DNA from: Paenibacillus barcinonensis
GTDB taxonomy: Bacteria > Bacillota > Bacilli > Paenibacillales > Paenibacillaceae
DNA length: 64,000 nt
Reading direction: 5' to 3'
NCBI RefSeq assembly: GCF_003217495.1
Contig: NZ_QJSW01000001.1
Coordinates: 248,001-312,000 of the forward strand
The notes beneath the pieces were generated by a model, which was not told the origin of the DNA, made no database searches, and saw only the letters and a program-made list of their open reading frames with translations. The translations under genes were made by a program, and so were the position numbers. This document shows, one piece after another, positions 45,479-54,007 of this stretch (its first letter is position 1; each line of letters begins with the position of its first letter).

Positions 45479-48247
45479 TTAATTGCACTTGCTATAACCG
45501 CAATTACTGCACGTTTTGCAGCCCTCAATATTGATCAGAGATGCCGAGCCGCATGAGGGACACAGGTCGATGGATTGCACAAATGTCTTTTGCTCCTCAC
45601 TTCCTGTTTCATGCCGTTGTGGGATCGGTTCCTGTATGTTGGACCATTCGGACAGGACCTCTTTCGCTTCACCCTTCTTGTCATGCTGTGCTTCCATGAT
45701 GTCTGCCTTGTCCTGCACCTCATGCATTTGCACATGGCTTTCCAGCGCTTTGGCGACTGCATCTGCAATCGACTCCACCCGATTGGCACCGAAGCCAATC
45801 GCCCCTGAACCACCAATTCCCTTCAAATGTTTAATCAACAGCTCCACCTTGTGACCGTGGTCGCCATACCGCAGGAACAGTGAGCATACACGGCCCAACG
45901 CTTCTGCCATAGCAAACACATCCGAGCCTGCCTTGCCTACGTTAAGAAAAATTTCTCCCGGCGTTCCCTCCAGATCATTAATCGTAATGTATGCCATGCC
46001 AAACGGCGTATTGATCTTGTACGTTGCACCGCGCAGCACCTGCGGACGGCGTTTGTACTGTTTATCCACTACACTTTGGACCGGATTCTCCTGTGGCGCG
46101 AGCAAACGATTAATCCGCTCCCCAGCCTCCGGACTGGAAGCTACGCTCGGTTCATCTAAGCTGGTGTTCAACCTTCCGTTCTCAGAACCGATCTGACCTG
46201 CCGACTCATCCCCCTGCACTGCTTGTTTCTTCGGATCAACTTCCGCATGTTGATCCGAAGCGGCATGCTCTTCTTTCTTCGACGTGGAGAGCACCTGCAC
46301 GTCTCTGCTGCCATCCCGGTAGATGGTTACCCCTTTACAGCCGAGTTCAAAGGCAAGCTCATACAGCTCTGCGGTATCCTGTACCGTAAAATCAGCCGGG
46401 CAATTCGCCGTTTTCGAGATCGAGCTGTCCACCCATTTCTGGATGGCCGCCTGTACGCGAATATGATTTTCAGCCGAGAGATCCATCGCCGTCACGTAAT
46501 AATCAGGCAGCGGTTCACCGGGATGCTGCTCCAGCCAGTTCTGGGCAATCGGCACAAACTGCTCATCATACCCGAGACGGCTCTGACGAAAATATTTAAA
46601 GGCAAAATACGGCTCAATGCCTGTCGATGTGCCCACCATCGTTCCCGTGCTGCCCGTGGGTGCCTGTGTAATCAGCGTCACGTTACGAATCCCTTTTTCA
46701 CGGATCGCCTCTTCAACCTCCGGGTACACCTCCGTCATCTGTTTCATAAATCCGCTCTGCAAGTATGGTTCTACCTCAAACGCCGGAAATGCCCCTTTCT
46801 CCGCAGCCATGTCCGCCGAAGCCAGATAGGCCTCCTTTGCCATGAAGCCATACAATTGATTCAGAAATTCAAGTGATTCCGGGCTGCCATAACGGATACG
46901 CAGCTTGATCATCAGCTCCGCCAGCCCCATTGTGCCCAGCCCCACCCGGCGTTCGAGCTGCTGATTGATTCGGTTTTCTGCAAAATGATATGGTGTCGCA
47001 TCAATCACATTGTCCAAAAATCGGGCCGAGATGCGCGTCGTTTCCGCGAGTTCCTCCCACGCCACATCATGATTCACTTCATCATAGAATTTGGAGAGGT
47101 TGATCGCTGACAGATTACACACTCCCCAGCCTGGAAGGCCTTGTTCCCCACACGGATTTGTACAAATAATCGGATTAAAATACCAGCTGTTGGACATCTG
47201 GTTGTAATACTCCATAAATACAACGCCAGGCTCCGCTGATTTCCAGGCAGATTCAATGATGGTTTGCCATATTTCACGTGCCTTTATAGTCCGATAAGAG
47301 ATGACCTTGTGACCTGCTTCCTTCCATTTGCTCAGATCGCCATCCCAAACTTTATCGTACTCCGATTCACCGGTATCGGGGAAAACTAGCTCCCAGTCAC
47401 CGTCCTGCTTGACGGCTTCCATAAATGCGTTGCTTACGCAAACTGACAGATTCGCATTGGTTACCTGACCCATCGTTTGTTTGACCGTAATAAAATCGAG
47501 CACGTCCGGGTGCCAGTCATTCATCATCAGCATCAGCGCACCGCGACGACTGCCGCCTTGTTCGATGAGTCCAGTCGTATAGCTGAACAGGCCACCCCAG
47601 GATACCGAGCCGCTCGATGAACCATTCACCCCTTTTACGACAGCCCGCCGTGGACGAAGCGAAGACAGGTTGATGCCCACGCCACCGCCGCGAGCCATAA
47701 TTTCGGTCATTTCCGTCAGCGTCTTCATGATGCCGCCCCGACTGTCCTGCGGAGAAGGAATGACATAACAGTTAAACAGCGTCAGTTCTTCGCTCGCCCC
47801 TGCCCCGGCCGCGATACGTCCACCCGGAACCAGCTTCCAGTCCTCCAGCACCGAGCGGAATCGGCTTTCCCAGATGGCGCGCTGCTCCGGTGTTGTTTCA
47901 ACAGAGGCAACGGCTTTGGCCAGTCGGTCCCACATCTCTTCTGGTGTTTTCTCGATGGTCAATGTCAGCTTCTCCACATCCGTCTCAATGACTGCATCGC
48001 TTCGTGTACGCACTTTAACCTGCTGTCCCTGCCGCTCTACAATCTCTCCGACTTCCTTCATCGGGAACTTGGGATCGTCCTTGGTCAGAACAAGCACAAT
48101 ATCTCCAACTTTTGCATGCGACGAATCCGCATCCTTCCACGCGTAACGATCCAGAAAGATTTTCTCGCTGAGCCCCTCCAGCTTGTGCTTATGCTTGTGG
48201 TCCTGACTATATTCTGGTTGATTCGGTTGTGTATTGTTGGATGTCAT
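45479..48247 (-). CDS. nrdJ: Adenosylcobalamin-dependent (class II) ribonucleotide reductase
   Basis: About 922 residues. It reduces ribonucleotides to deoxyribonucleotides using B12 coenzyme. Counted from the ATG at 48259, redox cysteines are C164 (LFNCYVIP) and C381 (GVCNLSAINL), with N368, thiyl-radical C370 and E372 in TNPCGEQG. A ~55-residue beta-rich insert (around 50-100) precedes the catalytic domain, and the C-terminus has a zinc-ribbon/redox-shuttle tail (CPSCG...CKTCSNCGYSKCN). Start uncertain: the ATG at 48259 directly abuts GGAGG, so the ATG at 48247 (12 nt away) is preferred. Two NrdR boxes lie upstream. Confidence 0.92.
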   Translation of the reverse strand: MTSNNTQPNQPEYSQDHKHKHKLEGLSEKIFLDRYAWKDADSSHAKVGDIVLVLTKDDPKFPMKEVGEIVERQGQQVKVRTRSDAVIETDVEKLTLTIEKTPEEMWDRLAKAVASVETTPEQRAIWESRFRSVLEDWKLVPGGRIAAGAGASEELTLFNCYVIPSPQDSRGGIMKTLTEMTEIMARGGGVGINLSSLRPRRAVVKGVNGSSSGSVSWGGLFSYTTGLIEQGGSRRGALMLMMNDWHPDVLDFITVKQTMGQVTNANLSVCVSNAFMEAVKQDGDWELVFPDTGESEYDKVWDGDLSKWKEAGHKVISYRTIKAREIWQTIIESAWKSAEPGVVFMEYYNQMSNSWYFNPIICTNPCGEQGLPGWGVCNLSAINLSKFYDEVNHDVAWEELAETTRISARFLDNVIDATPYHFAENRINQQLERRVGLGTMGLAELMIKLRIRYGSPESLEFLNQLYGFMAKEAYLASADMAAEKGAFPAFEVEPYLQSGFMKQMTEVYPEVEEAIREKGIRNVTLITQAPTGSTGTMVGTSTGIEPYFAFKYFRQSRLGYDEQFVPIAQNWLEQHPGEPLPDYYVTAMDLSAENHIRVQAAIQKWVDSSISKTANCPADFTVQDTAELYELAFELGCKGVTIYRDGSRDVQVLSTSKKEEHAASDQHAEVDPKKQAVQGDESAGQIGSENGRLNTSLDEPSVASSPEAGERINRLLAPQENPVQSVVDKQYKRRPQVLRGATYKINTPFGMAYITINDLEGTPGEIFLNVGKAGSDVFAMAEALGRVCSLFLRYGDHGHKVELLIKHLKGIGGSGAIGFGANRVESIADAVAKALESHVQMHEVQDKADIMEAQHDKKGEAKEVLSEWSNIQEPIPQRHETGSEEQKTFVQSIDLCPSCGSASLINIEGCKTCSNCGYSKCN

Positions 48248-48318
48248 CGCTACAATCATCCTCCCTGAATAGACTAATCCTCTGATTCACTTCACACCTG
48301 CGAATAAAATATGCATCA

Positions 48319-48334
48319 ACACTACATATAGTGA
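48319..48334. promoter_or_regulatory. NrdR box 1 upstream of nrdJ
   Basis: ACACTACATATAGTGA matches the NrdR consensus acaCwAtATaTwGtgt at 14 of 16 positions. It lies 72 nt upstream of the proposed start. Confidence 0.65.
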
Positions 48335-48351
48335 TATAAACCTATTATATT

Positions 48352-48367
48352 ACACAATATATTGATT
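48352..48367. promoter_or_regulatory. NrdR box 2 upstream of nrdJ
   Basis: ACACAATATATTGATT matches the NrdR consensus over its first 13 positions. It starts 33 bp from box 1, about three helical turns, the typical paired arrangement. The remaining gene-free DNA (48368-48592) shows no cobalamin riboswitch features that I could recognise. Confidence 0.65.
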
Positions 48368-48592
48368 TTCTATGTGATTTCCGTCATAGACTTACCATAT
48401 AAGCTGCCCGGACTATGTCAAGTTCTCTTCTAACCCTCTTATACGCACTCTCGCGCAAATGATGAATTTTCTGAGAATCCCATCGGCAGCATGACAGAAT
48501 TGCACTTCAGGTTATGAACTGCCTCTCCTTCGTCCATACTATTACCTACGAATAAAACGTCATCTATTTAGCATGACAGGGGAGGACGCAGC

Positions 48593-50365
48593 ATGAACCG
48601 GAAACATCCGCAACATACGATACAGCCTGAAGTCGAAATACCCGTTCCGCTGGAGTTTGATCGCAGCTGGCTGAACCAGCTCGAATCGCGTTTGGATAAG
48701 GGGGGCCCGTGGGGAGACTATCGCCTCTTTCAACTGGGCATTCAGGCTGAGGAAACCAATCTAATCCCGAACTTTGACGAAATTCAATGTCTGAAGCATC
48801 TGCAAGGTTTAACCCCGTTGCCTCACCAGATGGATACGGCACGCAAAGTATTATTTGAAATGTCGGGCCGGGCCATTCTTGCTGACGAGGTGGGTCTGGG
48901 CAAAACGATAGAAGCTGGCCTTATTTTGAAAGAGTATATGGTCCGTGGTCTTGTCTCCAAAGTGTTGATTCTCGTGCCTGCATCCCTTGTGCTGCAATGG
49001 GTGCGTGAGCTCAATTCCAAATTTGGCATTCCTGCCGTTGCCCAGAAAAAAGCGTACTCCTGGCAAAATGATGTCGTCGTAGCTTCGATGGATACCGCCA
49101 AACGGGACCCGCACAAAGACATGCTATTAGGTATGGACTATGACATGATCATCATTGATGAAGCGCATAAACTCAAAAACAAAAAAACGACCAATTATCA
49201 ATTCATGCTGCAATTGCGCAAAAAATACTGCCTGCTGCTCACCGCTACACCTGTGCAGAACGACATGAGCGAGCTATTCAACCTGATCAACCTGCTGAAG
49301 CCTGGTCAGCTTGGGCGTCAAGGGGATTTTGCCGCCAACTTTGTGGTGGATAAACGTGTTCCCAAAAATCAGGAGCAGCTCAAGGATGAGCTGTCCAAAG
49401 TGATGATCCGCAATAGACGTGGCGAAGGCCCGGTGCAATTCACCAAACGGAACGTTTCCAACGTCGATCTTCATCTCTCCCCTGAGGAGCAGGCACTTTA
49501 CGAAGGAGTCACCTCCTTTGTCAAAGACCAGTATCAGGAGGCCGGCGGCAATCTCAGCAGCATGCTCTCCCTCGTCACTTTACAGAGAGAAGTATGCAGC
49601 AGCCGGGATGCGGTGTTTGTAACCCTTGTTAATCTGTCAAAGAAGCTGCCTCTCGACTCCCCGCTGCGGGACAAAATCTGGGAGCTCGTGGCACATATCA
49701 AGGCGATTAAGGAAAATACAAAAGCGGAGAAAACGATGGAACTGATTCGCGATATGAATGAAAAGGTCATTGTTTTCACCGAATATCGGGCTACACAGGA
49801 ATATTTGCTGAATTATTTTCGCAATAACGGGCTTACAGCCGTTCCTTATCGGGGTGGCATGAACCGGGGGAAAAAAGACTGGATGATGGATCTCTTCCGT
49901 GGACGTGTGCAGGCGATGATTGCAACAGAAGCGGGTGGTGAGGGCATCAATCTGCAATTCTGTCATCATATGATCAACTTTGACCTGCCTTGGAACCCGA
50001 TGCGGGTAGAGCAACGGATTGGCCGGGTTCACCGGCTTGGCCAGCAGAACGACGTGAATATTTTCAACCTGTCCACCAAAGGCACGATTGAGGAGCACAT
50101 TCTGCATCTGCTGCATGAGAAGATCAATATGTTCGAGATGGTCATTGGCGGTCTGGACGTTATTCTGGAGCGACTGGAGAAAAATGAATCCATTGAAAAA
50201 AGTCTATACAAAATTATGCTGGAATCCGAGAACGAAGATGATATTCGCCGCAAAATGGACTCGCTCGGGCAGTCGCTGCATTCCATTCAGCGCGACGTTG
50301 CAGATAACGTTGCAGATAAGATACCTCTGATCACCCAACTCGATCTTCACAAAGGAGGACGCTGA
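48593..50365 (+). CDS. yqhH: SNF2/RapA-like ATP-dependent helicase, YqhH
   Basis: The product has 590 residues. Helicase motifs in order: motif I DEVGLGKT (98-105), motif Ia LVPASLVLQW, DEAH 189-192 (IIIDEAHKLKN), motif III LTATPVQN, then the C-terminal lobe with VFTEYRATQEYL, TEAGGEGINLQFC and VEQRIGRVHRLGQ. This is the SNF2 family of double-stranded DNA translocases without a dedicated targeting domain. It is followed 3 bp later by a YqhG-like gene, the same pair as in Bacillus subtilis, so the two probably work together; the role is not established. ATG start with GGGAGGA. Confidence 0.9.
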   Translation: MNRKHPQHTIQPEVEIPVPLEFDRSWLNQLESRLDKGGPWGDYRLFQLGIQAEETNLIPNFDEIQCLKHLQGLTPLPHQMDTARKVLFEMSGRAILADEVGLGKTIEAGLILKEYMVRGLVSKVLILVPASLVLQWVRELNSKFGIPAVAQKKAYSWQNDVVVASMDTAKRDPHKDMLLGMDYDMIIIDEAHKLKNKKTTNYQFMLQLRKKYCLLLTATPVQNDMSELFNLINLLKPGQLGRQGDFAANFVVDKRVPKNQEQLKDELSKVMIRNRRGEGPVQFTKRNVSNVDLHLSPEEQALYEGVTSFVKDQYQEAGGNLSSMLSLVTLQREVCSSRDAVFVTLVNLSKKLPLDSPLRDKIWELVAHIKAIKENTKAEKTMELIRDMNEKVIVFTEYRATQEYLLNYFRNNGLTAVPYRGGMNRGKKDWMMDLFRGRVQAMIATEAGGEGINLQFCHHMINFDLPWNPMRVEQRIGRVHRLGQQNDVNIFNLSTKGTIEEHILHLLHEKINMFEMVIGGLDVILERLEKNESIEKSLYKIMLESENEDDIRRKMDSLGQSLHSIQRDVADNVADKIPLITQLDLHKGGR

Positions 50366-50368
50366 TTC

Positions 50369-51574
50369 ATGACCATGTCACCGCATGAAATACAGGCTTA
50401 TGTTCTGACTTACCTTGAAGCGCTCGATTGTCAAATACTTGAAAGATCACCTGCCCATGTGACGGTTAAGCTGTCGCCTGAAGCGGATAAAGCATTGACC
50501 AACCGCCCCTATTACTGGGGGTTTGTTGAACGTGTTGGTGTGGAGCCGGAGACGATGTCCTTTACCTTTGTGTTTGACCCTGAGGCTTATCAGCAGATGA
50601 TGGAAGTGGCGGAAGCAAAGGTAAAGGCAGCACAACCTGCTTCGGCTGCAAATGAAACGGGCTCAAACGCACCCAAAGATACCATTCTCGGAAAATATTT
50701 TGGCATTACACCCTCCATGCCGCAGCTTGGTCCTCGTATTCTGCGAGAGGACGTCGTATATGGCAGCCGCAGATTACAGCAGATTTTTGCAGCGGCCCGT
50801 GATGGCGGAGCTTTTGTCAATCTGTTTGAACAGGCTGCCAAACGACAGATTCGTGCAACCGCTCCCGCTGTATATGAGCCATGGCTGGGAGTTTGCTTCA
50901 AAATCGAATTTGCCTGTGACCTGAAACGGGAGGAGCTGCACTTTCTTGGCATTTCCCTTCGTTCAGGTGAGATCATAGAAAACTTCGGCAGCAAGCTGAA
51001 TCGGCGAGACCTTAGTCCAAGACTGGCTGAGAACATGCATGCCCAGGCACCCAAAATTTCTCTGGCCGATGCAGGTGCTGCCCTCGAATTACATCTGACC
51101 CGTCAGTTAAGCAAGCTGGATTACAGCTGGGCTGAAAAAGCTCAGGAACGATTGCAGCTGGAGCTGGATGTAGTCGATGCCTATTATGAAGCGGTGCTGC
51201 GGGAAGATGTGCCCGTAGCTGCGGAACCTGATGAAAAAGCTCCTGAACAGAGCGCTACGAGCCGGTTAACTGCCCGTGATACCACCAATATCCGGGTTAT
51301 TCCTTCAACTGAGACACCACCGGCTCATACGGTCAACAATCGGGTTCGTGGCATGCTGGAGCCAGTCACCAATGATGCAGAGCTTGCTGCTGAACCTGCC
51401 GGGGTTGCTACGGAAGAGCAGGTTGACCCGGAGCAGGAAAAAGCAAAACAGGCGGTTATGGATCGTGAGGCGATGCAACGGCAGTATGAGACACGGCGAA
51501 CCGAGATGATCTGGCAATATGAGCCAAAGGTGAAGGTTACTGCAATTAGTAGCGGCATGTTTCATTTAAGATAG
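50369..51574 (+). CDS. yqhG: YqhG family protein
   Basis: The product has 401 residues and is soluble. It opens like Bacillus YqhG: a ~60-residue domain with FLEA-type helix, CQILERSPAHVTVKLSPEAD and NRPYYWGFVE. The middle region (about 95-280) is well conserved-looking; an acidic, Pro/Ala-rich linker (about 280-365) leads to a Gln/Arg-rich coiled segment ending YEPKVKVTAISSGMFHLR. The function is unknown. Tight coupling to the SNF2 gene (3-bp gap) suggests a partner or cofactor. ATG start with GGAGGA. Confidence 0.85.
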   Translation: MTMSPHEIQAYVLTYLEALDCQILERSPAHVTVKLSPEADKALTNRPYYWGFVERVGVEPETMSFTFVFDPEAYQQMMEVAEAKVKAAQPASAANETGSNAPKDTILGKYFGITPSMPQLGPRILREDVVYGSRRLQQIFAAARDGGAFVNLFEQAAKRQIRATAPAVYEPWLGVCFKIEFACDLKREELHFLGISLRSGEIIENFGSKLNRRDLSPRLAENMHAQAPKISLADAGAALELHLTRQLSKLDYSWAEKAQERLQLELDVVDAYYEAVLREDVPVAAEPDEKAPEQSATSRLTARDTTNIRVIPSTETPPAHTVNNRVRGMLEPVTNDAELAAEPAGVATEEQVDPEQEKAKQAVMDREAMQRQYETRRTEMIWQYEPKVKVTAISSGMFHLR

Positions 51575-51580
51575 ACGAGT

Positions 51581-51622
51581 ACACTACTTTTCCTGCAAAT
51601 GCTGGCAAAAGTAGTGTTTATT
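51581..51622 (+). terminator. Terminator of the yqhH-yqhG operon
   Basis: A perfect 11-bp stem ACACTACTTTT/AAAAGTAGTGT with a 15-nt loop, directly after the yqhG stop codon, with TTATT following. Confidence 0.75.
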
Positions 51623-51702
51623 CCTGACTGCCTGACCGACAGGTTGCAGCATCCTTTGCAATCAGAGTCCTCTACAATAAAAATCAGGAAGAAGGTGTTG
51701 AT

Positions 51703-52680
51703 GTGAAAAGTGATGTCGCACTAAAGCAGAGCCGGATTCAAAAATGTATATATGTCTTCCTGAGCGTGATGCTCGGCTTTGCCGCCTTCTCGTTCTGGCC
51801 GACGGCCTATGCAGCTGCACCAACAAGCAATCTGGCACCCGCTGCCGTAGAGCAATATGCAGAACAGCAAGCACAAGCACTCGGCACGTCCAATATAGAC
51901 TGGCTTGCTGCCCGGCTGGATTATTATCCACTGGGGCCAGGTACGCATGGCTGGTATGTTCAAGCGAGCATTCAAAACAAACGTATCGGGTATATGATTA
52001 TTTCGGTGACAAGCGACGGGCAGCTTACCCTTACCGAGTATGGTCAGGGCGAACAAGCTCTGTATGATAACGAGCTGCTGGGACAAGCCTTGGAGCGACT
52101 TCATCTGAAGCAGACAACGGTGCTCGCTGCCGGCGGGGAAATTACAGCGCGTTATGCTCCTCCCCTGCTCGCATACTGGAAACTGGAACGACCCAATCAG
52201 GAAGCCTTGTATCTGGATGCAGCCAATGGTGATTTGTTACCTGCCAATACGTTACAGCGCCTGGAGCGTGATGCACATGTCCAATCAGGGGGGCTTGCCG
52301 AGTTGCTCAAGCCGCAGGTCATGTCCACTGTGAAGCCGGGAAGAACAAGCACGGTGCACAAGCACCCCGCGTTTGATCCTTCCATACAGCTGGCGTGGCT
52401 TACATCTGAACCGCTCCAGCCTGCTCACATTCAGAGATGGCTTCAGTATAATCAACGCGAGGCGCTGGTCTTCTCAGCAGGGGAGCGCAATCTATTTTAC
52501 GGTGGTCCGCTGCCGGTAAGCGGGCATCAGCTCTGGCACACTGGGGATATAAATGCTATGGACCCTGAGGAGTCTGATTCCGTTCTTTACGTGGCCTTAG
52601 GCGGCATATACTCGGTGCAACGATTTGTATCTTTACACACACTGTGGAATGATGGACACTTTTATATCCTGAACCCCTAG
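51703..52680 (+). CDS. Secreted protein of unknown function
   Basis: The product has 325 residues and is not recognised. A signal peptide is clear (basic QSRIQK, hydrophobic YVFLSVMLGFAAFSFW, cleavage near AYA-AAP at ~38). The mature part is a mixed alpha/beta protein; residues ~75-190 (YVQASIQNKRIGYMIISVTSDG, then PLLAYWKLERPNQEALYLDAANGDL) look like repeats of a PepSY-like strand-helix pattern, a tentative reading. There are no cysteines in the mature part. GTG start at 51703 with AAGG 7-9 nt upstream; the ATG two bases earlier is followed at once by a stop. Monocistronic. Confidence 0.75.
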   Translation: MKSDVALKQSRIQKCIYVFLSVMLGFAAFSFWPTAYAAAPTSNLAPAAVEQYAEQQAQALGTSNIDWLAARLDYYPLGPGTHGWYVQASIQNKRIGYMIISVTSDGQLTLTEYGQGEQALYDNELLGQALERLHLKQTTVLAAGGEITARYAPPLLAYWKLERPNQEALYLDAANGDLLPANTLQRLERDAHVQSGGLAELLKPQVMSTVKPGRTSTVHKHPAFDPSIQLAWLTSEPLQPAHIQRWLQYNQREALVFSAGERNLFYGGPLPVSGHQLWHTGDINAMDPEESDSVLYVALGGIYSVQRFVSLHTLWNDGHFYILNP

Positions 52681-52739
52681 CAACCAACCTATAGATTATT
52701 CAAAGTATAAAGTACTCACTATGCCATCATAACTCATCT

Positions 52740-52783
52740 CAAAGAAGACGCATTCCTGTTCACAAGGAGCGCGTCTTCTTTAT
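52740..52783. terminator. Bidirectional terminator after the secreted unknown gene
   Basis: AAAGAAGACGC pairs perfectly with GCGTCTTCTTT around a 19-nt loop, with A/T-rich ends. It serves this gene and the convergent yqzE. Confidence 0.75.
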
Positions 52784-52824
52784 GTGCACGACAGATTTAT
52801 TACAACCCTTTCGATAACCATCCG

Positions 52825-53061
52825 TCATGTGTGTTCTCTTTTTTTCGCCGAGCGGTGCTTACGATGCTTTAATTTCATGCTGCTTTCCTTTTGACCAACC
52901 CACAGGGAGAACGCAAACGGAATCATGCCAAACCACTTCATCGCCCATGGTTCTTTCCTTCTGCTCTGCGCTTTTCGTTCCTTCCGCTCATCCTTAGGCG
53001 TATCCATATAATTTACAACACGCTGTGTAATGTATTTAACAAGCTCATCACTTTTAGCCAT
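52825..53061 (-). CDS. yqzE: YqzE family protein
   Basis: The product has 78 residues. It starts MAKSDELVKYITQRVVNYMD, then a very basic stretch (PKDERKERKAQSRRKEPW), one amphipathic-to-hydrophobic segment (WFGMIPFAFSLWVG) and a basic tail. This matches the small YqzE family, which in Bacillus subtilis sits next to the comG competence operon; the function is unknown. The start is the ATG at 53061, 8 nt after AAAGGAGG. No comG genes are in this window. Confidence 0.8.
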   Translation of the reverse strand: MAKSDELVKYITQRVVNYMDTPKDERKERKAQSRRKEPWAMKWFGMIPFAFSLWVGQKESSMKLKHRKHRSAKKREHT

Positions 53062-53251
53062 ATCGCAGCCTCCTTTACGCACTATTCATGAAGGGACGTT
53101 ACCTCTATTGTGCGCAGGACGTGGTCAGCCTAAACATTTTTTTGAACAGCCGCGTATGAAATACATCAGAATGCACAGTCTAATGCCAAAGCTATCCACA
53201 ACGTCCCGGATCTGCTACAGATCCCTAATTCATGAAGGAGAGTGTGTGTCC

Positions 53252-54007
53252 ATGTATAAGCTGCTGGTCGCAACAGCGGCCCTGCTGATCAGTTTTCATT
53301 CTTTTGCCGGCACAGAACTATGCTTCGCTTCACTGTCGGTTCAGGTCAAGCCATCTCCAGTCTACCAGCCCTCGATGATGCCAATCACGGACGGAGATGC
53401 TTACCGCTCAAGCCATCATGCTTTTGCAGCACCAGTGATTCTGCTAGATGTCGGACATGGCGGTATTGATGGCGGGACAACCGAAGCCGGAGTTCTGGAA
53501 AAAGACATTAATCTGGCGATCAGTCAAAAAATTTACCTGTTGCTCCGCAGTAAAGGGTATGCGGTCATCATTAATCGTCTGGGCGATTATGCGCTCAGTG
53601 ATGAGAACCGCTGGTTAAACAGCCGTTCTCGGCACATAAGAGATCTGGCACAGCGTAAAAGCCTCAGCGAGGAAGTAAGCACCGATATCGTTGTCAGCAT
53701 TCATGCGAACTGGAGCCCGCGTGCGGCTACTCATGGACCTGTTGTTCTGCACCAGAACGAAGGTCGCAGCTATTTGCTTGCGCAATCCATTCAGGATGCG
53801 ATGAACCGTTCTTGCGGCACACATCGTGAAGTAGTATGGGGAAAGCCTTTTTACTTGCTGAATTATGTGAAGCAGCCTGCGGTCATTGTGGAGACCGGAT
53901 TTCTAAGCAACGCCGCTGATCGAGCCAGAATCAGTGATCCGAAAGAGCAGAAACGAATTGCACAATCTATTGCAGACGGCATTATTTATTATCTGTCGGT
54001 AGTGTAG
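53252..54007 (+). CDS. N-acetylmuramoyl-L-alanine amidase (Amidase_3, CwlD-like)
   Basis: The product has 252 residues. It cleaves the amide bond between muramic acid and L-alanine in peptidoglycan. Signal peptide 1-25; zinc ligands H69 (DVGHGG), E83 and H151 (VVSIHANW); catalytic E214 (VIVETGFLSN). No cell-wall-binding domain is present, like CwlD, which acts in spore cortex formation. ATG at 53252 with AAGGAGAG; a GTG two codons earlier is possible. Its 3' end overlaps the convergent deacetylase gene by 26 bp. Confidence 0.88.
   Translation: MYKLLVATAALLISFHSFAGTELCFASLSVQVKPSPVYQPSMMPITDGDAYRSSHHAFAAPVILLDVGHGGIDGGTTEAGVLEKDINLAISQKIYLLLRSKGYAVIINRLGDYALSDENRWLNSRSRHIRDLAQRKSLSEEVSTDIVVSIHANWSPRAATHGPVVLHQNEGRSYLLAQSIQDAMNRSCGTHREVVWGKPFYLLNYVKQPAVIVETGFLSNAADRARISDPKEQKRIAQSIADGIIYYLSVV

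Noticed and set aside
45304..45534. Plus-strand frame of 76 residues near the nrdJ terminator
   Set aside because: It covers the terminator hairpin and the antisense of the nrdJ end; no ribosome binding site.
48248..48592. Cobalamin riboswitch in front of the B12-dependent ribonucleotide reductase
   Set aside because: Expected in principle, but no B12-box-like conserved segment was seen; the region is explained by paired NrdR boxes.
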